From Lanius collurio (taxonomy: Eukaryota > Chordata > Aves > Passeriformes > Laniidae): a stretch of DNA of 64,000 nucleotides. How positions within the stretch are numbered: the first letter of the stretch is position 1; every line of letters starts with the position of its first letter. Below are positions 12,801 through 26,242 of the stretch, one piece after another. The stretch spans positions 8,567,573 through 8,631,572 of the forward strand of contig JACBWW010000015.1 of the NCBI GenBank assembly GCA_020086605.1, read 5' to 3'. The position numbers and the translations under genes are program-made. The notes under the pieces are model-generated. The model saw only the letters and a program-made list of their open reading frames with translations. It was not told where the DNA came from and made no database searches.

Positions 12801-15800
12801 GCTTCTATGTTTTTGGTTAAAACTTGCCTAGGTTCTTCTTTGAGGTCAACTTAAAACCAATCAAAATCCAATGTTTTTCTGTCATTCTCTTATAGAAACT
12901 GTTTTACTTAATTTCCATTATATTTGGACTTATTTTCTGTTCTGCTGTGACTCAATCAAGACCATTTTTTCTGAAGTGAGATCAGAAGGCAGTATCTGAA
13001 TATTTTTTTACATGTAAATGAGTTTTGAGCCCCCTGCCTTTTTTAATATCCATTTTAAAGATGAGATTGTGAAATATCTTGGAGATTTATATAATGCCAT
13101 TGATATATTCAAGACAATACTTTTCTTTGCATTGATGCAAATATTCATTGATGCATATTCTTATGGCTTAAAAATATGCATGAGAGAAATGGTTGAAACC
13201 TTTTGAGAATATACCAAGAAACAAAGGAGACTTTTATATTAATAAGTCCCAGGCATACAAGCATACATACCTTTCATCCTGGTATCATCTTTAAAACTCC
13301 TGGTGAAAACTCACTGAGTGGTAAACATGAAATTTTCCTATATCCACTTTGGAAATTGCAGCCTGTGACCTAGAGGGTCCATGAGTTTTGGCTGTGTCTC
13401 TAATGCTCCCAGGAAGCTGGGATAACAGCTGGGATAACCTGGTAGGATTACTCAGCCTAAAGTCTGTTCTCAGTTTTCCTGACTGTTTCTGCTGTAAGTA
13501 CGAGAATGACTATGTGTGAGTGTGCTGGGGCAAGAGCAGCAGAAGGTCATCTCATTACACAGTGCACACCTCCCATTTCAGGGGAATATATCATTTGGTC
13601 ACTGTGTGGATTTTGGACGTTTTCCACAAAACTGCCAGAAGAAGGCCATGGCCTTTAATGATCACCAGCATCTCTGCTCAATTGAGTGTGACTAGGGGGA
13701 ACAAGAATGCAAACTGAGTCTACTCAGTGAATTGTCTGCTGATTGAGATGTAGCTCGGGGAGAGTAAAATGGTCCCATGAGAACAAACTTCTCTGAAAAA
13801 GCAGTGGCAAAACCTGATTTGAGGCTAGGAAGTGTTTTCTGGACAGGCTGTGATGCCGAATTCTGATAAAGATGGAAGGGAGAGTGATAACAAAATGCTG
13901 CTTACAGTTATTATTTTTTAGAAGGAAAATGCACATCACTTGTTTATACAAAAACCTCCCAATCCCTAATTTCTTGCTCTTTCTGTGTTAATATATTCTG
14001 TAGAATCTGCACATAGATCTGATGAAAATTCTCATGACTCATGTTGCTGAGACTTTAAATATTTCTTTTTGTGATATAATTCAGATTAGCAACTGGAACC
14101 TTGTGTTGAATTAAAGAGCAGCTTTCAAGTCACAAGCTCAGAGTTGCTAACTTTTTGAGGCACCTTATTGTGTGAAAATTGGTAGAATTTCTCTTAAATT
14201 CTACTTTTCTGTTCTTCTTATTCTATATTGGATAGTAAAATATTAGAAAACATAGCAGAGAATTAAAGAGAAAAGAGCCACATGAGGAGAGTTTATTATA
14301 CAGCACAGGAAAATTCCCCTAAGATACAATCTCTTTTTATGTAGAGAGAAAAATACTGTCTGCCTGAAACAGCATAGTAATTTCAAGCCTTTGCAAACAA
14401 CTCTGCTTCCTCAGAGACTGGGAAAGTGTCTCAGAAAAGGGTGAGCTTTTGGGGTGAATGATGATCTACTCTGAAGTTCCTTCCACACAGGGAAAATTTT
14501 TATACCCAGTCATTTCGCTGATCTTTATGCCAAATCAGAGGTGTTTAGGAGAGAGCCTGTTTGACATGAGTGATGTCTGCAATGGTATTTTTACTTGTCC
14601 AGCCATAATATTGTCAGCAGTTTTGTAGATTAACTTAATGATATTTTTTATAAGAAGTCTGACCATTCCAATTCTTGAGTACAGATGAGTCTGTGTAAAA
14701 ATTTATTGGAATCCTATCTGCCTTTCTTTTTTTGTAATGAGCATATTGTAAATGTATAACTATCTGCCCTGAAGTGTGCAATAGATAAATGCAGACAGAG
14801 CTTAGGTAATGAGAATGGTTTGTCATAGCTGTATAGTCTTCAGCAGCCTAGTATAAATCAAGGGCTAACTCATCCCAGTGGGCTCGTAATTTTTAGAGTA
14901 TAGTTTTATTTTTCATTTGTATTCTGATAACAAGTCATATTTATTATGATCTTACTAATGGCAGGTCTTCACTCAAGTATTAAAGAATATATAATTCACA
15001 GGTGACTAGAATTAAAAATAAAAAGGCCCTGAAGAATATCATCCCTATATCATTACTAAAACCATTTTAATGAAAATATGTGCATTTTGATGAGACAAAT
15101 AAGCAGGATGCAAATTAAGATAGGGAAATTGAAAATTTACAGTACACAAACAGTATTTGCATAAGGGCTACCAACTTACAGGTGATTTACATTTTTTTGA
15201 GAAATTAAACTATAGCAGAAAAATTGCTTAGTTATTCATATAATTACTTACTGGGATATTCAGCAAGTGTTTTACTTATTATATTAAGTCACTTAAAGGT
15301 TGTCTGCCACACAAGTGACATATCATATATTTGGATTAAACACAGTTTTAAATCATGGTTAAACTGCAAGGTGGATGCCAGTTGAAACTGTATCAAGAGC
15401 TTTAATTTGGAAAAGGTACTTCTGGAAAAGTAAATACCTAAACCAGAAAGAATAAAGCAAATTATCCTTCCATATCTGGTTTATAATGATGTAAGTCCCA
15501 AAGCAGTAGATTCAGTACTGCTCTGCAAAGTTCAGCAATAATCTTGGCAATGCTGTAATGTCCTGTAAAAATTACTGTGAAGCCATTAAGTTACAATATT
15601 CTGATGGTGGAAGTACAGTTTTTGCTTTCAGTTGCACTCTGCTCCAATTTCTTATGTACATTCTGGGGTAGGATCAAGTTCAAACCTCAGACACAAGCCT
15701 GAAACTTAAAAAATTTTTTTATGAAAACTGTATTATTCCCATGTTTACAATTGTCTGCAAACATTCACTCAAACTTATGAATAAATGGCAGTCCCATTTT

Positions 15801-15879
15801 TTGGGTCCCAGGGCTGAGATTCTGAGATGTTTCACCCCAAACTTGTGTTAGTAGAGGAAAGAAAGTGGTGATACTAGTG
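9841..15879. other. Unclassified non-coding AT-rich sequence
   Basis: About 6 kb without a recognisable repeat family, RNA gene or exon. Open frames such as the minus-strand one at 10836-11162 have no protein-like similarity. Very short simple repeats occur, for example (GT)n near 11207. Confidence 0.65.
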
Positions 15880-15910
15880 CTGCTACTACTACTACTACTT
15901 CTACTGCTGC
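15880..15910 (+). repeat. (CTA/TAC)n microsatellite, interrupted
   Basis: About ten trinucleotide units, mostly CTA, with CTG and CTT interruptions at both ends. The interruptions suggest an ageing microsatellite. Confidence 0.85.
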
Positions 15911-18900
15911 TTTTACTATTACTTACAAAAATGAAGTGCATTTGTTTACATTATATGATTTAGAGCTTTCCTAGGAATGTTTATCTATCTGTAACCTATT
16001 CATACAGCCATTTTTTTTCCTAGTGGAGGAGATTATTACTATGGTATGAAACTTTTAAATACAAATTCCTGCTAAAATAGAACATGCAATACTGGATGAG
16101 AAGTATTTCTAATAACTCCGCAACTCCTATCAACTTCCTGTAAGGAGTGCTGAATATGTTACTCTTCCTTCATGCCAGCAGACTGAAGTGTACTCCTAAA
16201 CAAAAATAGGGTTTTCCAGACTAAAAAAATAAATGTTTTTCTGGGACTCATGCATATTTAAATAATTTGCCTAATGGGATGTCATTATTTATTTTGCTAA
16301 CATTCTTAATATATAGTTGAAAGTTCTGGAATTTCTTCTGCAGTACAAATATTTTTTTAATTATGATGACTTATAAGTTTATATGAAAAGAAAATAATAT
16401 GTAGTCAGTAAATTTGTTCCATTCTAAAAATTCAGAGAAGACTTTCTAATTCACAATTTAATTCTTACTTATATATGGTGAAATAAATGTATAAGATTAA
16501 ACATGCAGATATATTTTTAAAAATAGACTTTTTGTAATTTTTCACATTTTTCTTGTGCTTGCAGGCAGAGATAAATTGCCTTTTTTGTAAGTAGCCCACA
16601 CAGAGTGTATTTTAAATCTCAAATATATATCAGTTCCAGAAGTGTAAAAAGTATTCAGCTGTAATACACTATCCCAGTTAACATCTGCTTTAGAGAATTA
16701 TCAAAAGCTGATATAACTATGTCTTGGAAATATTTATTCACATTTGTCTATATATTCTTACTTACCATGCTCACACACATTGACACTTTGACCAAATATT
16801 TATTCAACTGGATCTCTTAAATTTACAGGACAACACATTCGTTGAATCAAAGGTCTAGTGCTGCTCTCAGCAAACATGAGGCCTCACCATGAACATTGTG
16901 TTAGACCAAAACTGAGTAGGAGTTGAGTGAATAGCCATGGGATTTGTGTAAAACTGTCAATTTACATGAGTTACATTAATCTGTTCTCACTCATAAAATT
17001 CTATTATTTATTCCTGCAGTTTTCTTTTGCCCATTTTGATCTCTTTTTTTGGCATTTTTTATACTGAAATTTTCTTTTCCATAGTAACATTTTTGAAAAG
17101 TTGCTTTTTTTACTATTACAATAAAGTTCCTGTGTTTATGCCAAATAGAATGCAATACAAATACAAAAACAAACACCAAAGTAATTTTTACATACTTTAA
17201 ACCAAGAAACACTCACTTGGGCCCAAAAATTAAGGGTCCTTAGCCATTAATGACTCATTGGAGTTATTTATGATAATTAAGCAGAATCCGTGTATTGATT
17301 TTTATGCTAATTAGTTCCTGTTTCAATTCCTCTGGAGAAGATAATTTCTATCAGGTGATTGTCATGCTCTTAGTGGAGGTTCTATTGGAAGCACTTCACT
17401 GGAAGGTCACAGCGGAAGAAATTATAGCTAAATTACCAGGGTTAGAGATAAGCTTCTGCTTTTCAGTTTTAGTCTTCTTGCATATCTAAATCACAAACTT
17501 CCCTAATTGAATGTCTTAACCTTGCTAGCCAAGGTTTACTGCTACTGAGGATGGGCTTTTCATGCTTTAAGCTGTGAATCACTAGCAGTGACAGAACACT
17601 GTGCCATCCTCTAGGAGTATTTCACGTGGAAGACACCAAAATGTCACAACTGAGCTCCAGAAGATTGATACATGACTTCAGTGTCTCTTCAGCTCCTCTT
17701 TATCCTGTTGGCTACAAGGGTCAGGTAAGAGGGCTAGCTGGGGGCAAGCAGGACAGCACGGGCTGCACCTTTGTGAGTAGCTTGCCTTTCCTCCAAAATC
17801 TGGAGCCTTTGCTTGCTCTGCCAGGAGGGAGCCCTTGTTACCTTGCCTGAGCATTGCTCCGAAGAGTTTTACACTGAAGATGCCAAACTGTCTGATGGAG
17901 CACGTTAACAATTGAACAGTATGGACTGTGTTTTGGTTGCTTTCCTCCTCTGGCTCTTACCCCCTGAAAAGTAGCATCTCCATATGTACACCCCATGGAT
18001 CTTAATAATTGAGCAAAACTCAAGACAGCTTAAACAGAGGGTGAAAATGATTCATGTTTTTATTGGCATATGGTGTTGAAAAAAATCTGACTGTGGATAT
18101 TCTTGTATATAACACAGTAAGTAGGGATTGGAAAAGATCTTTTGGTTGTGAGGTCTCTGTTATTCTGCACAGGTTTGTTCTTCATAACATATTTCTTAAA
18201 AATATGTGCTTGTTTTTTTTTGGTCAGGAGTCTCAAGCAGTAGGAATCAAAGAGAAATAACATTTGAAAGGCTATTTGGCAACTTGATTTTCATATGTGT
18301 CAAGTAAGTTTTTTAATATGGTTTCAATCTCCTCTCTTAATAGTATTTGGTGTATCATAGGAAATTTTTTTCATACTGTGTTATACATGCCCTTGATGCA
18401 CATCCTCCTCTAGATACTCACAGGCTCTTTCACACTAATCATCAGCTATTGCCAGAGATTCACAGCCAAGGGTTCTATTTGCCATAGTAGGGACTCAATG
18501 CTCTGTCTCCCTTAATCTCATTTGAAAAAGATAATTTTAAAAGGTAAGTGAGTAGGTCAGGTTCCTTTATTCCTTCATCTTTTCTTTCATTGCTAAGGGT
18601 GAAATTTGGTTTCCCATAAACATTGGCATCTAGTGACAGTTTAGCTATATTAAAGCATCCTGCCTGCCCTCCAGTCACCACTGCAAAGTAATGTGGGTCT
18701 CCTCTGCCCTATTCACCTACTCTGTATTGGTCATTGTCCCCCAGGGATGTAACAAAGAAGATTAGATAGCTAAATCATAATCAAAATGTCTACACTAGGC
18801 ATGGGCAAGTGAGTTTAGACCATCAAGCAACACATTCAAAATTTACTCCTGAAATAGTGTTAAGGACAATGATTCAAAAGTATCCATTTAGAGCATTTAG

Positions 18901-19004
18901 TTAATGATAACCAGTAAAGACTCAGTAAGCCGGCTAATACAGAGGTGTCAAATTGGCTGGGGGAAAGGAAAAAGCATTAAATGTGGGAGAACAGAGTAAC
19001 TGTG
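15911..19004. other. Unclassified non-coding; one possible splice-bounded segment
   Basis: Mostly AT-rich background. The segment at about 17613-17724 ends in a consensus donor (CAG|GTAAGA) and begins after a pyrimidine-rich CTAG, and is open through in one frame (see findings). No known protein or repeat is recognised. Confidence 0.6.
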
Positions 19005-19050
19005 CCCTGCCCCCCCTGCTCCCCCTCCTCTTCCCTTCCCCCCACTCCTC
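19005..19050 (+). repeat. C/T-rich polypyrimidine tract
   Basis: An almost uninterrupted run of C and T, with several C5-C7 blocks, in otherwise AT-rich DNA. Low-complexity sequence with no unit structure. Confidence 0.8.
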
Positions 19051-20742
19051 AATTCTTATGGGTTAATTCTGAGTCTCCTTTCAAGTGCGAAATTTAGAGA
19101 TTTCTGTTATCCATCATGGGATCAGATTATAATTCACTTTATAATTGCCACTAATAACAAGTGTTAGCATTTATTTGGATAAGTTCAGGTAAAGATAGTA
19201 TTTGAGGAAGTGCCATGACTATTGAGAATAGTATTAACTACTGTATAAAATTTAAAATATGTGAAATTAATCTGTGTCTTATAGGAAATCTTGTAGGACA
19301 ACTGGAATGAGGAAAATAGTATTCTTTAGCTCAATACTGAATTAAATGCATGAGTTTTCCAGTAAAAGTGTTCATGCTAAGTTACATTAATGTACCAATT
19401 TTCCCCCTGTGGTAATTCTTTTGTTGTTCTGCAAATCATACCAAATCATTAATTTGATATAAAATAGTGCTGATGGGGAAAAATATGTAAGGATCTCCCT
19501 GCACTGCTGAATAGTAGGATCAACACTTTTTCCATTTTTGCTATGAATTTGGCAGCTATGTCTTTGCAAAAGCCAAACTAATAAGGTCATAGTAAAACAT
19601 CTGTAAAAAGAAAACTGCTGGTCCAGCAATATTTCACAGTGCTGACACGAACGATGAGGTAGCTCTTCAGATTGCTTAGTGCATATATCACTTTCTATTG
19701 ATAATGATATTATTTTTTAACCATTTTTTTAGTTATACTCTATTGCCTTTTAGCTGAATTTAATTTTGATGCTAACCAACAATATGCTTTATGTATGTAG
19801 GATATTATAAGAATCTATTTTTTCTCTTCAAAACCACTGTCTATTTTGAATAAACTTTCCACTGAAGCAACTACTTCCTGCTAGTTGGGGTTTTTTTTCT
19901 AAAACAGTTGACATAGTAACACCTACCTAGCCCCTGAGAAATGCCAGCAATCATCTACAATAATACAAATATTATTTATTATTTGCTTCAGGAGCTATTA
20001 ATGTCTCCCTCACAACATAAAGGGCAACGAATTCCATGTACTGAATGAGTTGATTCAATTGATTTCTGGCAATAACAACTTTGTAATAAAAAGGAAATGT
20101 AACTTAGGAACATGGGAAGTAAAATAACCATTGAAATACTCTTGCACAATATTTTTATTATATAAAAGTATCATTGAATTAAAAGCATCCTCTGCTTTAT
20201 TGAGGACTTGAATTTTATTCTGTTGGTTTGGGTTTTTTTTTAAAAAAATACAATAAAGTATTCTTTTTAATTTCCTTGATGATTTATTGAGAAGCTTGAA
20301 AGCCTATTAAAATTGTTGTTCATAATGCTGTTGAACAGCTAAAATAGCCCTGATCTCGTAATAGGCACAAACAGTACAAAACAAAAAGAAAATATTGCTC
20401 CAGTGTCAGAGAAAATGGGAAATATATAGCTGAACATATATAAAGCACTGGCAAAGATTATGTAGTAATTCTATACTGTTCCTTCAAAGACAAACTCAAT
20501 GAAAGTGGAAAAACCAGTGAGTCACTTATTTCCACTGAAGCTGTAGTCTCAGGGACACCACTTTTCAGACACCTGTAGACAACTTGGTTAGAAGAGGAAC
20601 AAGGAGCTGATTAGAGCATCTGGTGTCCAAAGAGTGATCCTGTTAACAAGGAGAACTTAAATGGGTGCAGGGGTAGTCACTGACTGCATCTCTGTTTCCG
20701 TCATGGGGTATTAACTGGCAATGCTGGCAGAGAGAAAAACAG

Positions 20743-20763
20743 AGCTGTGCTTAAAGCACAGCT
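20743..20763. repeat. 21-bp palindrome
   Basis: AGCTGTGCTT at 20743-20752 and its exact reverse complement AAGCACAGCT at 20754-20763 are separated by one base. The near-zero spacer makes it a dyad-type site more than an RNA hairpin. Function unknown. Confidence 0.8.
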
Positions 20764-22121
20764 TCTTACTGTCCAGGTTTTACTGACTGTTCACATTCAC
20801 CTCACTGCAATGTGTGGGTAACTTTGGGAATGGGTCATGGACCTCTTTTCTGGAGGTGTCTTGAACCACAGGGCTTTGTGAAGTGGGTCAATCATTTTCC
20901 TCTTTCCAGGTCATGCAGAAAACATTTAGGAGTACACCAAAACTATTGCAAAAGTTATTTGCTGAAAAAAAGGTGCATTTTTAATAATTTCTCAAACATA
21001 TTTTTTTTGTCTGAAAGTCAACTTTAGCTATTGCAATAGAATTACTGGGGAATGGTAATAATATAATTCTCTTAAAGGAAAAAGGTTCATGAAAATTGGC
21101 TTAGATGGATAACCAAGGAGTATTTCAAGACATGGTCTTATCTAATTAGTCATATGTTCTGTTTTTATAATTACTTGAATGGACATCTTTTGTGAATCTG
21201 TTGAAGCTTAAACTCTGCTGGAAAAAGTTACATCCTGAGAAATTTTGGATGACTAGTACATGTAATAAATGCCTGGATAATCCAAAAGAGATATGTCCTC
21301 CTCTACAGCACTTCATAGAAACCTCCTTCTGATCTAATAAAATGTAAATTGCCTACTGGATTTCTAGCTTAATATATGATATCTTTATTGAGCACACAAG
21401 AACACAAAAATTAGAATCCAAGAAGTGAGTGCACTTTTTAAAATTGAAATCCTCCAAATAATTACAATATATTTTCTTCTCCAATTCATATTTTTCTCTT
21501 ATATTTTAATTAAGTAAAATCAAACTCAGGTTTTTTTCACTTTGGAGTCTGTGCACTTCCCTGGGGAAACATCATCTTTACAACAACTGAAAACAACAGT
21601 TATGCTTAAACATGTCTGTCATTCTACCTTTCAAAGATAAAGTCTTGGATTATTATCTCCAAGCTAATAATCACTTCAAATTTTCTGATTAACATCACTT
21701 TTGGACACAGTAGTAAAACAATCACCAGAGTACTAGACTGTGCAGATGAGAAATTCTGCTCATCATCAAAATGGGCTAAGAATCTGCTCAGTGCTTTGCC
21801 AAACACCAGCACACTTGCTTTCTGGAAAAATGGTCAAAGTTCCTCCTGATGATATTTGGACTTAGAAGGGGCAAAAATGGGAAGAGCTGACTTCAAGGAC
21901 CTCATGGTCCTAACATTCTCCATAAAATGCACACATGGAATGCTGGATATGCTTTGGAACCAACTTGAACGCTTGAAGTTTGTCACCTGGAGAGACATCT
22001 GTAGATGAGAAGCTGAAAGATGTAGTCTGGTCTTCTTTCCTGTCAAACACCTGCTTCTGTAAGTCTTTGTAACTTTATATTTATGAAACTCAAAATATAC
22101 AGAAATATTTTGTCTTAGACT

Positions 22122-22147
22122 ATTGTACATCAACAATGATGTACAAT
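22122..22147. repeat. Inverted repeat, 10-bp arms, 6-nt loop
   Basis: ATTGTACATC at 22122-22131 pairs perfectly with GATGTACAAT at 22138-22147. Nothing around it suggests a structured RNA gene. Confidence 0.8.
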
Positions 22148-25100
22148 GATTCTAGCAGAGTAAAATGAGCTTGTCTTTAAAGCACTTCCTCTCACTGGTT
22201 GTTGCAACCTTCAAACTGTGTTTTGGAAGGTTTTTGAGCCTTCAGCTTGCATTCCTGATTTGTCACACAGGCCACTTTGAAATTAAGAAGGCAAGGATCT
22301 CCTGGTGGCTGCTCTGAGCACATAGACTCATTGGTGGAAGCAAGGGTGTGTACTGAGATAGGGCTTCAATGAAAGGCAGAGACCCTATTGATCTGATTTT
22401 AGTATGTGTGCACAATATTCTTGTATTTTGAAAATGGTCATTATATAAAAAATATATTATACATTTAAAGTAAATCTGGAAAATATTTTCAAAAAGTCTG
22501 TTAGACATAAGTTCCTTTTCCATTATATTATTTTCCCACACGATTTTCTGATCTCTTTCTGATTATTATTTTATGTTTAGCTGATGGAACATTCCCCATG
22601 TTCCAGAAACATAACAAATACTTCATACTGAAAGTCATACTTTTATTGTTTGTACATGAGTTTTTATAGTTTTTGGCCAAATTATCCCCTTGCTTACACT
22701 GAAGGCAAACTTTAGTCTTTAAATTTGTATGAACTAGATATGAAAACTCATAAATGTTTCTTAGTGATTTTTTTCATAATAGCAGTATAAACGTTCTTTT
22801 TTTCTATAATGTTTGTGGGAGATATCATAGACATTAACATGGATTGGAAGAGCATACAGTGATTTTCAATAAAGCAGTACAGAAGGTGTATCCCCAAATT
22901 AGTCTTCCAAAGTTCTGAAATGCCTGTGCCTCAGTCATTCCCCTTACATAATTTAGTGAAACAACATGGCACTGGTGGTTTTGACTTTTGGAAAAGCATT
23001 ATTTATGGTGAATTATATTTATCACTAAGTCAGTGTATTTTTCAATACATTTTGCGCTTCTCAATATCTTTTTCACTTCTGAGATCATTCTCTTTACACC
23101 TGAATGCATGTTATTCATACTGTAGTAAGTTCTTTGCTGTGGGCAACATGCTTAGCTGAAAGATGATATTCTTAAAATAGAGAGAGATGTAAAATCCACA
23201 TCAACAGAGTAATAATTTCTTTAAGTTTAGTGACGACATGAGAGAAATGCCGAAAAATAAGACATACAAATACTAAATGTTTGTACTTTTATTGTAACTG
23301 AAAAACTTACATCAGGAGTGAAACTGTAGCCTCTCTGTAATGCCTAGTGTTTCTATCACTAGCTTCAAGCAGTCAGGAATTCACATGAGAAGTCAAGAGC
23401 TAATGGATTTAAAGTATTGTGGGTTCTTAACAAAATCACTTCCAAAGATGCTTCTGAAATTCCTGCTCTTCTTCATGATGTCAGTTATGTAACAGCAATG
23501 CACTCAAGCATATTTTTCATTAAAAAATAACCATTCTGAACTTCTCAATTTGCCATATGTTCATTAAAAAAGAATAAACTACTTTTATATTGCACTAGAC
23601 ATCCTTGAATGAAAAAATAAGAGTTTTAAAGTGAGCTGTAACTGTCTTTGACCCCAGCTAAAGGACGCAATTGTCACCTGCTAATTCACCCTTAACTTGG
23701 CACAGGTGAAGTTTAGAGATCTTGGCTGCAGGTAACGACATATGAGCTAAAAGCAAACCTGTGCATGATGCAGGGTCCAAACCCATCATAAATCTCGGCT
23801 ATGTTACTGCTGCCTGACAAGATCTTGCTTGTCTCATTTGGGCTACAGGAACAGGGCAGCACAACTCTTTTTAGCTTATCTCAGCTGCAGAGAAAAGCAA
23901 GCTATCTGAAATTCAAATTAAGAAAGTCTCAGCTTTGCAGTTTGAGGGCTAGGGGAGAAGCTCAGGGGACACAGACCTACCACTCAGCTTGGGAGCACTC
24001 TTTGTTTCTCATGGTAGTGGGTCTTTCTGGCAATCTGCTGTTCACATAGAAAAACATGGTCAGGAAATACTCTTTTTGTTCCAATTCTGCTTCCTCAGAT
24101 TCCTCCACAAGAGAACCCCAGTATTCCTAGTCAAATAACTAAAGCAGTAGATCACAGAAATTTCCCTGTTGCAGTTAAAAAACCTAAACATAGTGCAATG
24201 AATTGGTTTCTTGCCAAGCTGTTATAGGTGTTATGTAGCATCCTGGTTGTATTATCATGCAATTATCACATGCAGGTACACAATATTGGGAACAAAAAGG
24301 GAATTCACAAGAGATGTTTGCTTTTCCTTTCCGAATTTTTCTCATATTGGAGACTCAGTTTTAAACTATAAGACTACAACTGTGTTCAAAATATATTGTC
24401 ATTTCTTTATGACAGCTGATGAACTTTGATGACAGTTACTAAAAATTATTTTATATAACACCAGCAAAAAACACCACTGCATTTCTGAACACTCAGTGAC
24501 TTATTTACCATCCCTTCTCTTGAGTACTACAAACTATAATGACATATTTTTCTCTTAGAAATCATTCATTATTGCCTTGAACTTGTCAAGATGAGTAAGG
24601 TTGTGCCTCACCCATCTATCAAGGCATTCATCCTTTTAAAGCCAAAGATTTCACAAAGATAAGTCTCTTGCAGGTTGAGATGATTTGATCAGGTTATTTG
24701 AAATTGTTAAGTCACTCCTTGATTAAATATTTAAACTCTTAAAACCCAACTGTTATAATTTCTAAGACCTCCTAAAGAAAACAGAACTTAATGTTACTTG
24801 TTAATTTATTTTAGAATGGTATAGTAAGTATATCTGAATTATCCATACTGTGAAATGACAACAGGTAAAATATGCATTTTTAGCTGCTCTTTGTCTTGGA
24901 GTTTTATACCAAATTCGTTTTCATATTTATGTTGAACCTAGAGATTTAACACAGCAAATCAAAATTCTGATGAAGAGACTATCATAGATGATAAAGTTTA
25001 CTAAAAATAATGTAATTCTTCATCGAGGATGTTTGGGCATGCAGCCAGTGTATAGGCAGCCCCTGTAACAGGGATGGCCCCGCAGTGCCCCATCTCACTG

Positions 25101-26210
25101 CTGAGTGTTCAGCTGGGGGGAGACCAGAATCCACTTCTATGCCTCTCCCATGATGAATCTGTCCACATGCTGAGTAGGAATGGAGTGAGCAGATTTGCCC
25201 TGTTCATGTGAGGTCTCAGACCCATAGACTGAAGTTTTGGTTCTCTGAATCAAACAAAATGGACAGGGAGTACATGGCTGGCTTGCATTTCCAATGAGTA
25301 TCAGCATTAATAAACACCATGTGTCTTGCTTCTCGTATAACCTGTATTAAGAGACAATTTAGGCTGGAAATCAGGTAACCTTATTTGGTAAAGATCTATA
25401 GCCAAGGACCTGAAACAGTTGCTGTTTGGCTTCAAAAACATAACTAGCTTTATAGGATCAGCAGCAGTTGGCTGTGCCTGGAGTCGTTCCAAGCAAGAGG
25501 AGTCCTTCCTGGGGAAGGGACAATGCCAGCAGCCATTAGATCCATCTCGGTTCTAGACTGGGCCTTCCTTTCTGTCTCTACCAGAAGAAAAATGATCCCA
25601 GATTACTGTGAGCACACTAGATGAGGCTTTCTAGTTACAGTTCGAATTGCATCTAGATGCCATGTTGCGTTCCACTGCATGAAAGTCTGCCTGTTTCTCT
25701 GACAGATGCAAATTCATTCAGCTTGAAAATCCTTCAGAGTTCAGGTATGTAAGTTCATGGCAGGCATTGCTTTTGCTCCAGATGGCTGCAGCTTTAGGTT
25801 TGTCGCATTTTTTAGGAGCTCTCTTTTGAGTTCTTTGGATATTCCTCCACATTTTTGAGAACATGTGCTAATACAGCAGAATGACATCGGCCAGCAGGCA
25901 GAATTCTCAGTCCCCCCCAACCCCAAAACACTTCATTTTCTGTTATTTATTTAAACATAAAAGAATGGAACTGGACAACCTGACAGGATGATTTTGAAAA
26001 AGTGCAAATAGGATTAATTCAATTTGAAAATATAGCAAATGAACAGACAGGAGAGAAATTAGAGTATTTTAGTCTATTTTCTTGTAGTTTGTTCTACAGA
26101 TGCTGTTTTTTCTATGGGAATAAAGTAAGCAAATTATAAACACCACCATGGTTTTATAAAAGTGGAATTCAAAGATAATTCTATGGTTATTTCCATTACT
26201 GAGCTTATAA

Positions 26211-26242
26211 ATACAGATGATAGAACTACTTATCATCTGTAT
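26211..26242. repeat. Inverted repeat, 12-bp arms, 8-nt loop
   Basis: ATACAGATGATA at 26211-26222 is the exact reverse complement of TATCATCTGTAT at 26231-26242. This is one of the two longest perfect arm pairs I noticed. The stem is AT-rich and shorter than a typical pre-miRNA stem. Confidence 0.85.

Larger units (their letters stand above)
19051..26210. other. Unclassified non-coding sequence
   Basis: No recognisable gene or transposon over about 7 kb. It contains a 21-bp near-perfect palindrome at 20743-20763 and a hairpin at 22122-22147 (separate entries). Slightly GC-richer sections near 20580-20900, 23760-24050 and 25040-25210 have no protein similarity I can name. Confidence 0.6.

Noticed and set aside
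15880..15910. CTG/CTA repeats as a possible coding homopolymer
   Set aside because: No surrounding open frame or exon signals; a simple microsatellite.
18532..18552. AAAAG|GTAAGTGAG donor-like site
   Set aside because: Strong donor match, but the upstream sequence has stops in the available frames and no convincing acceptor at exon distance.
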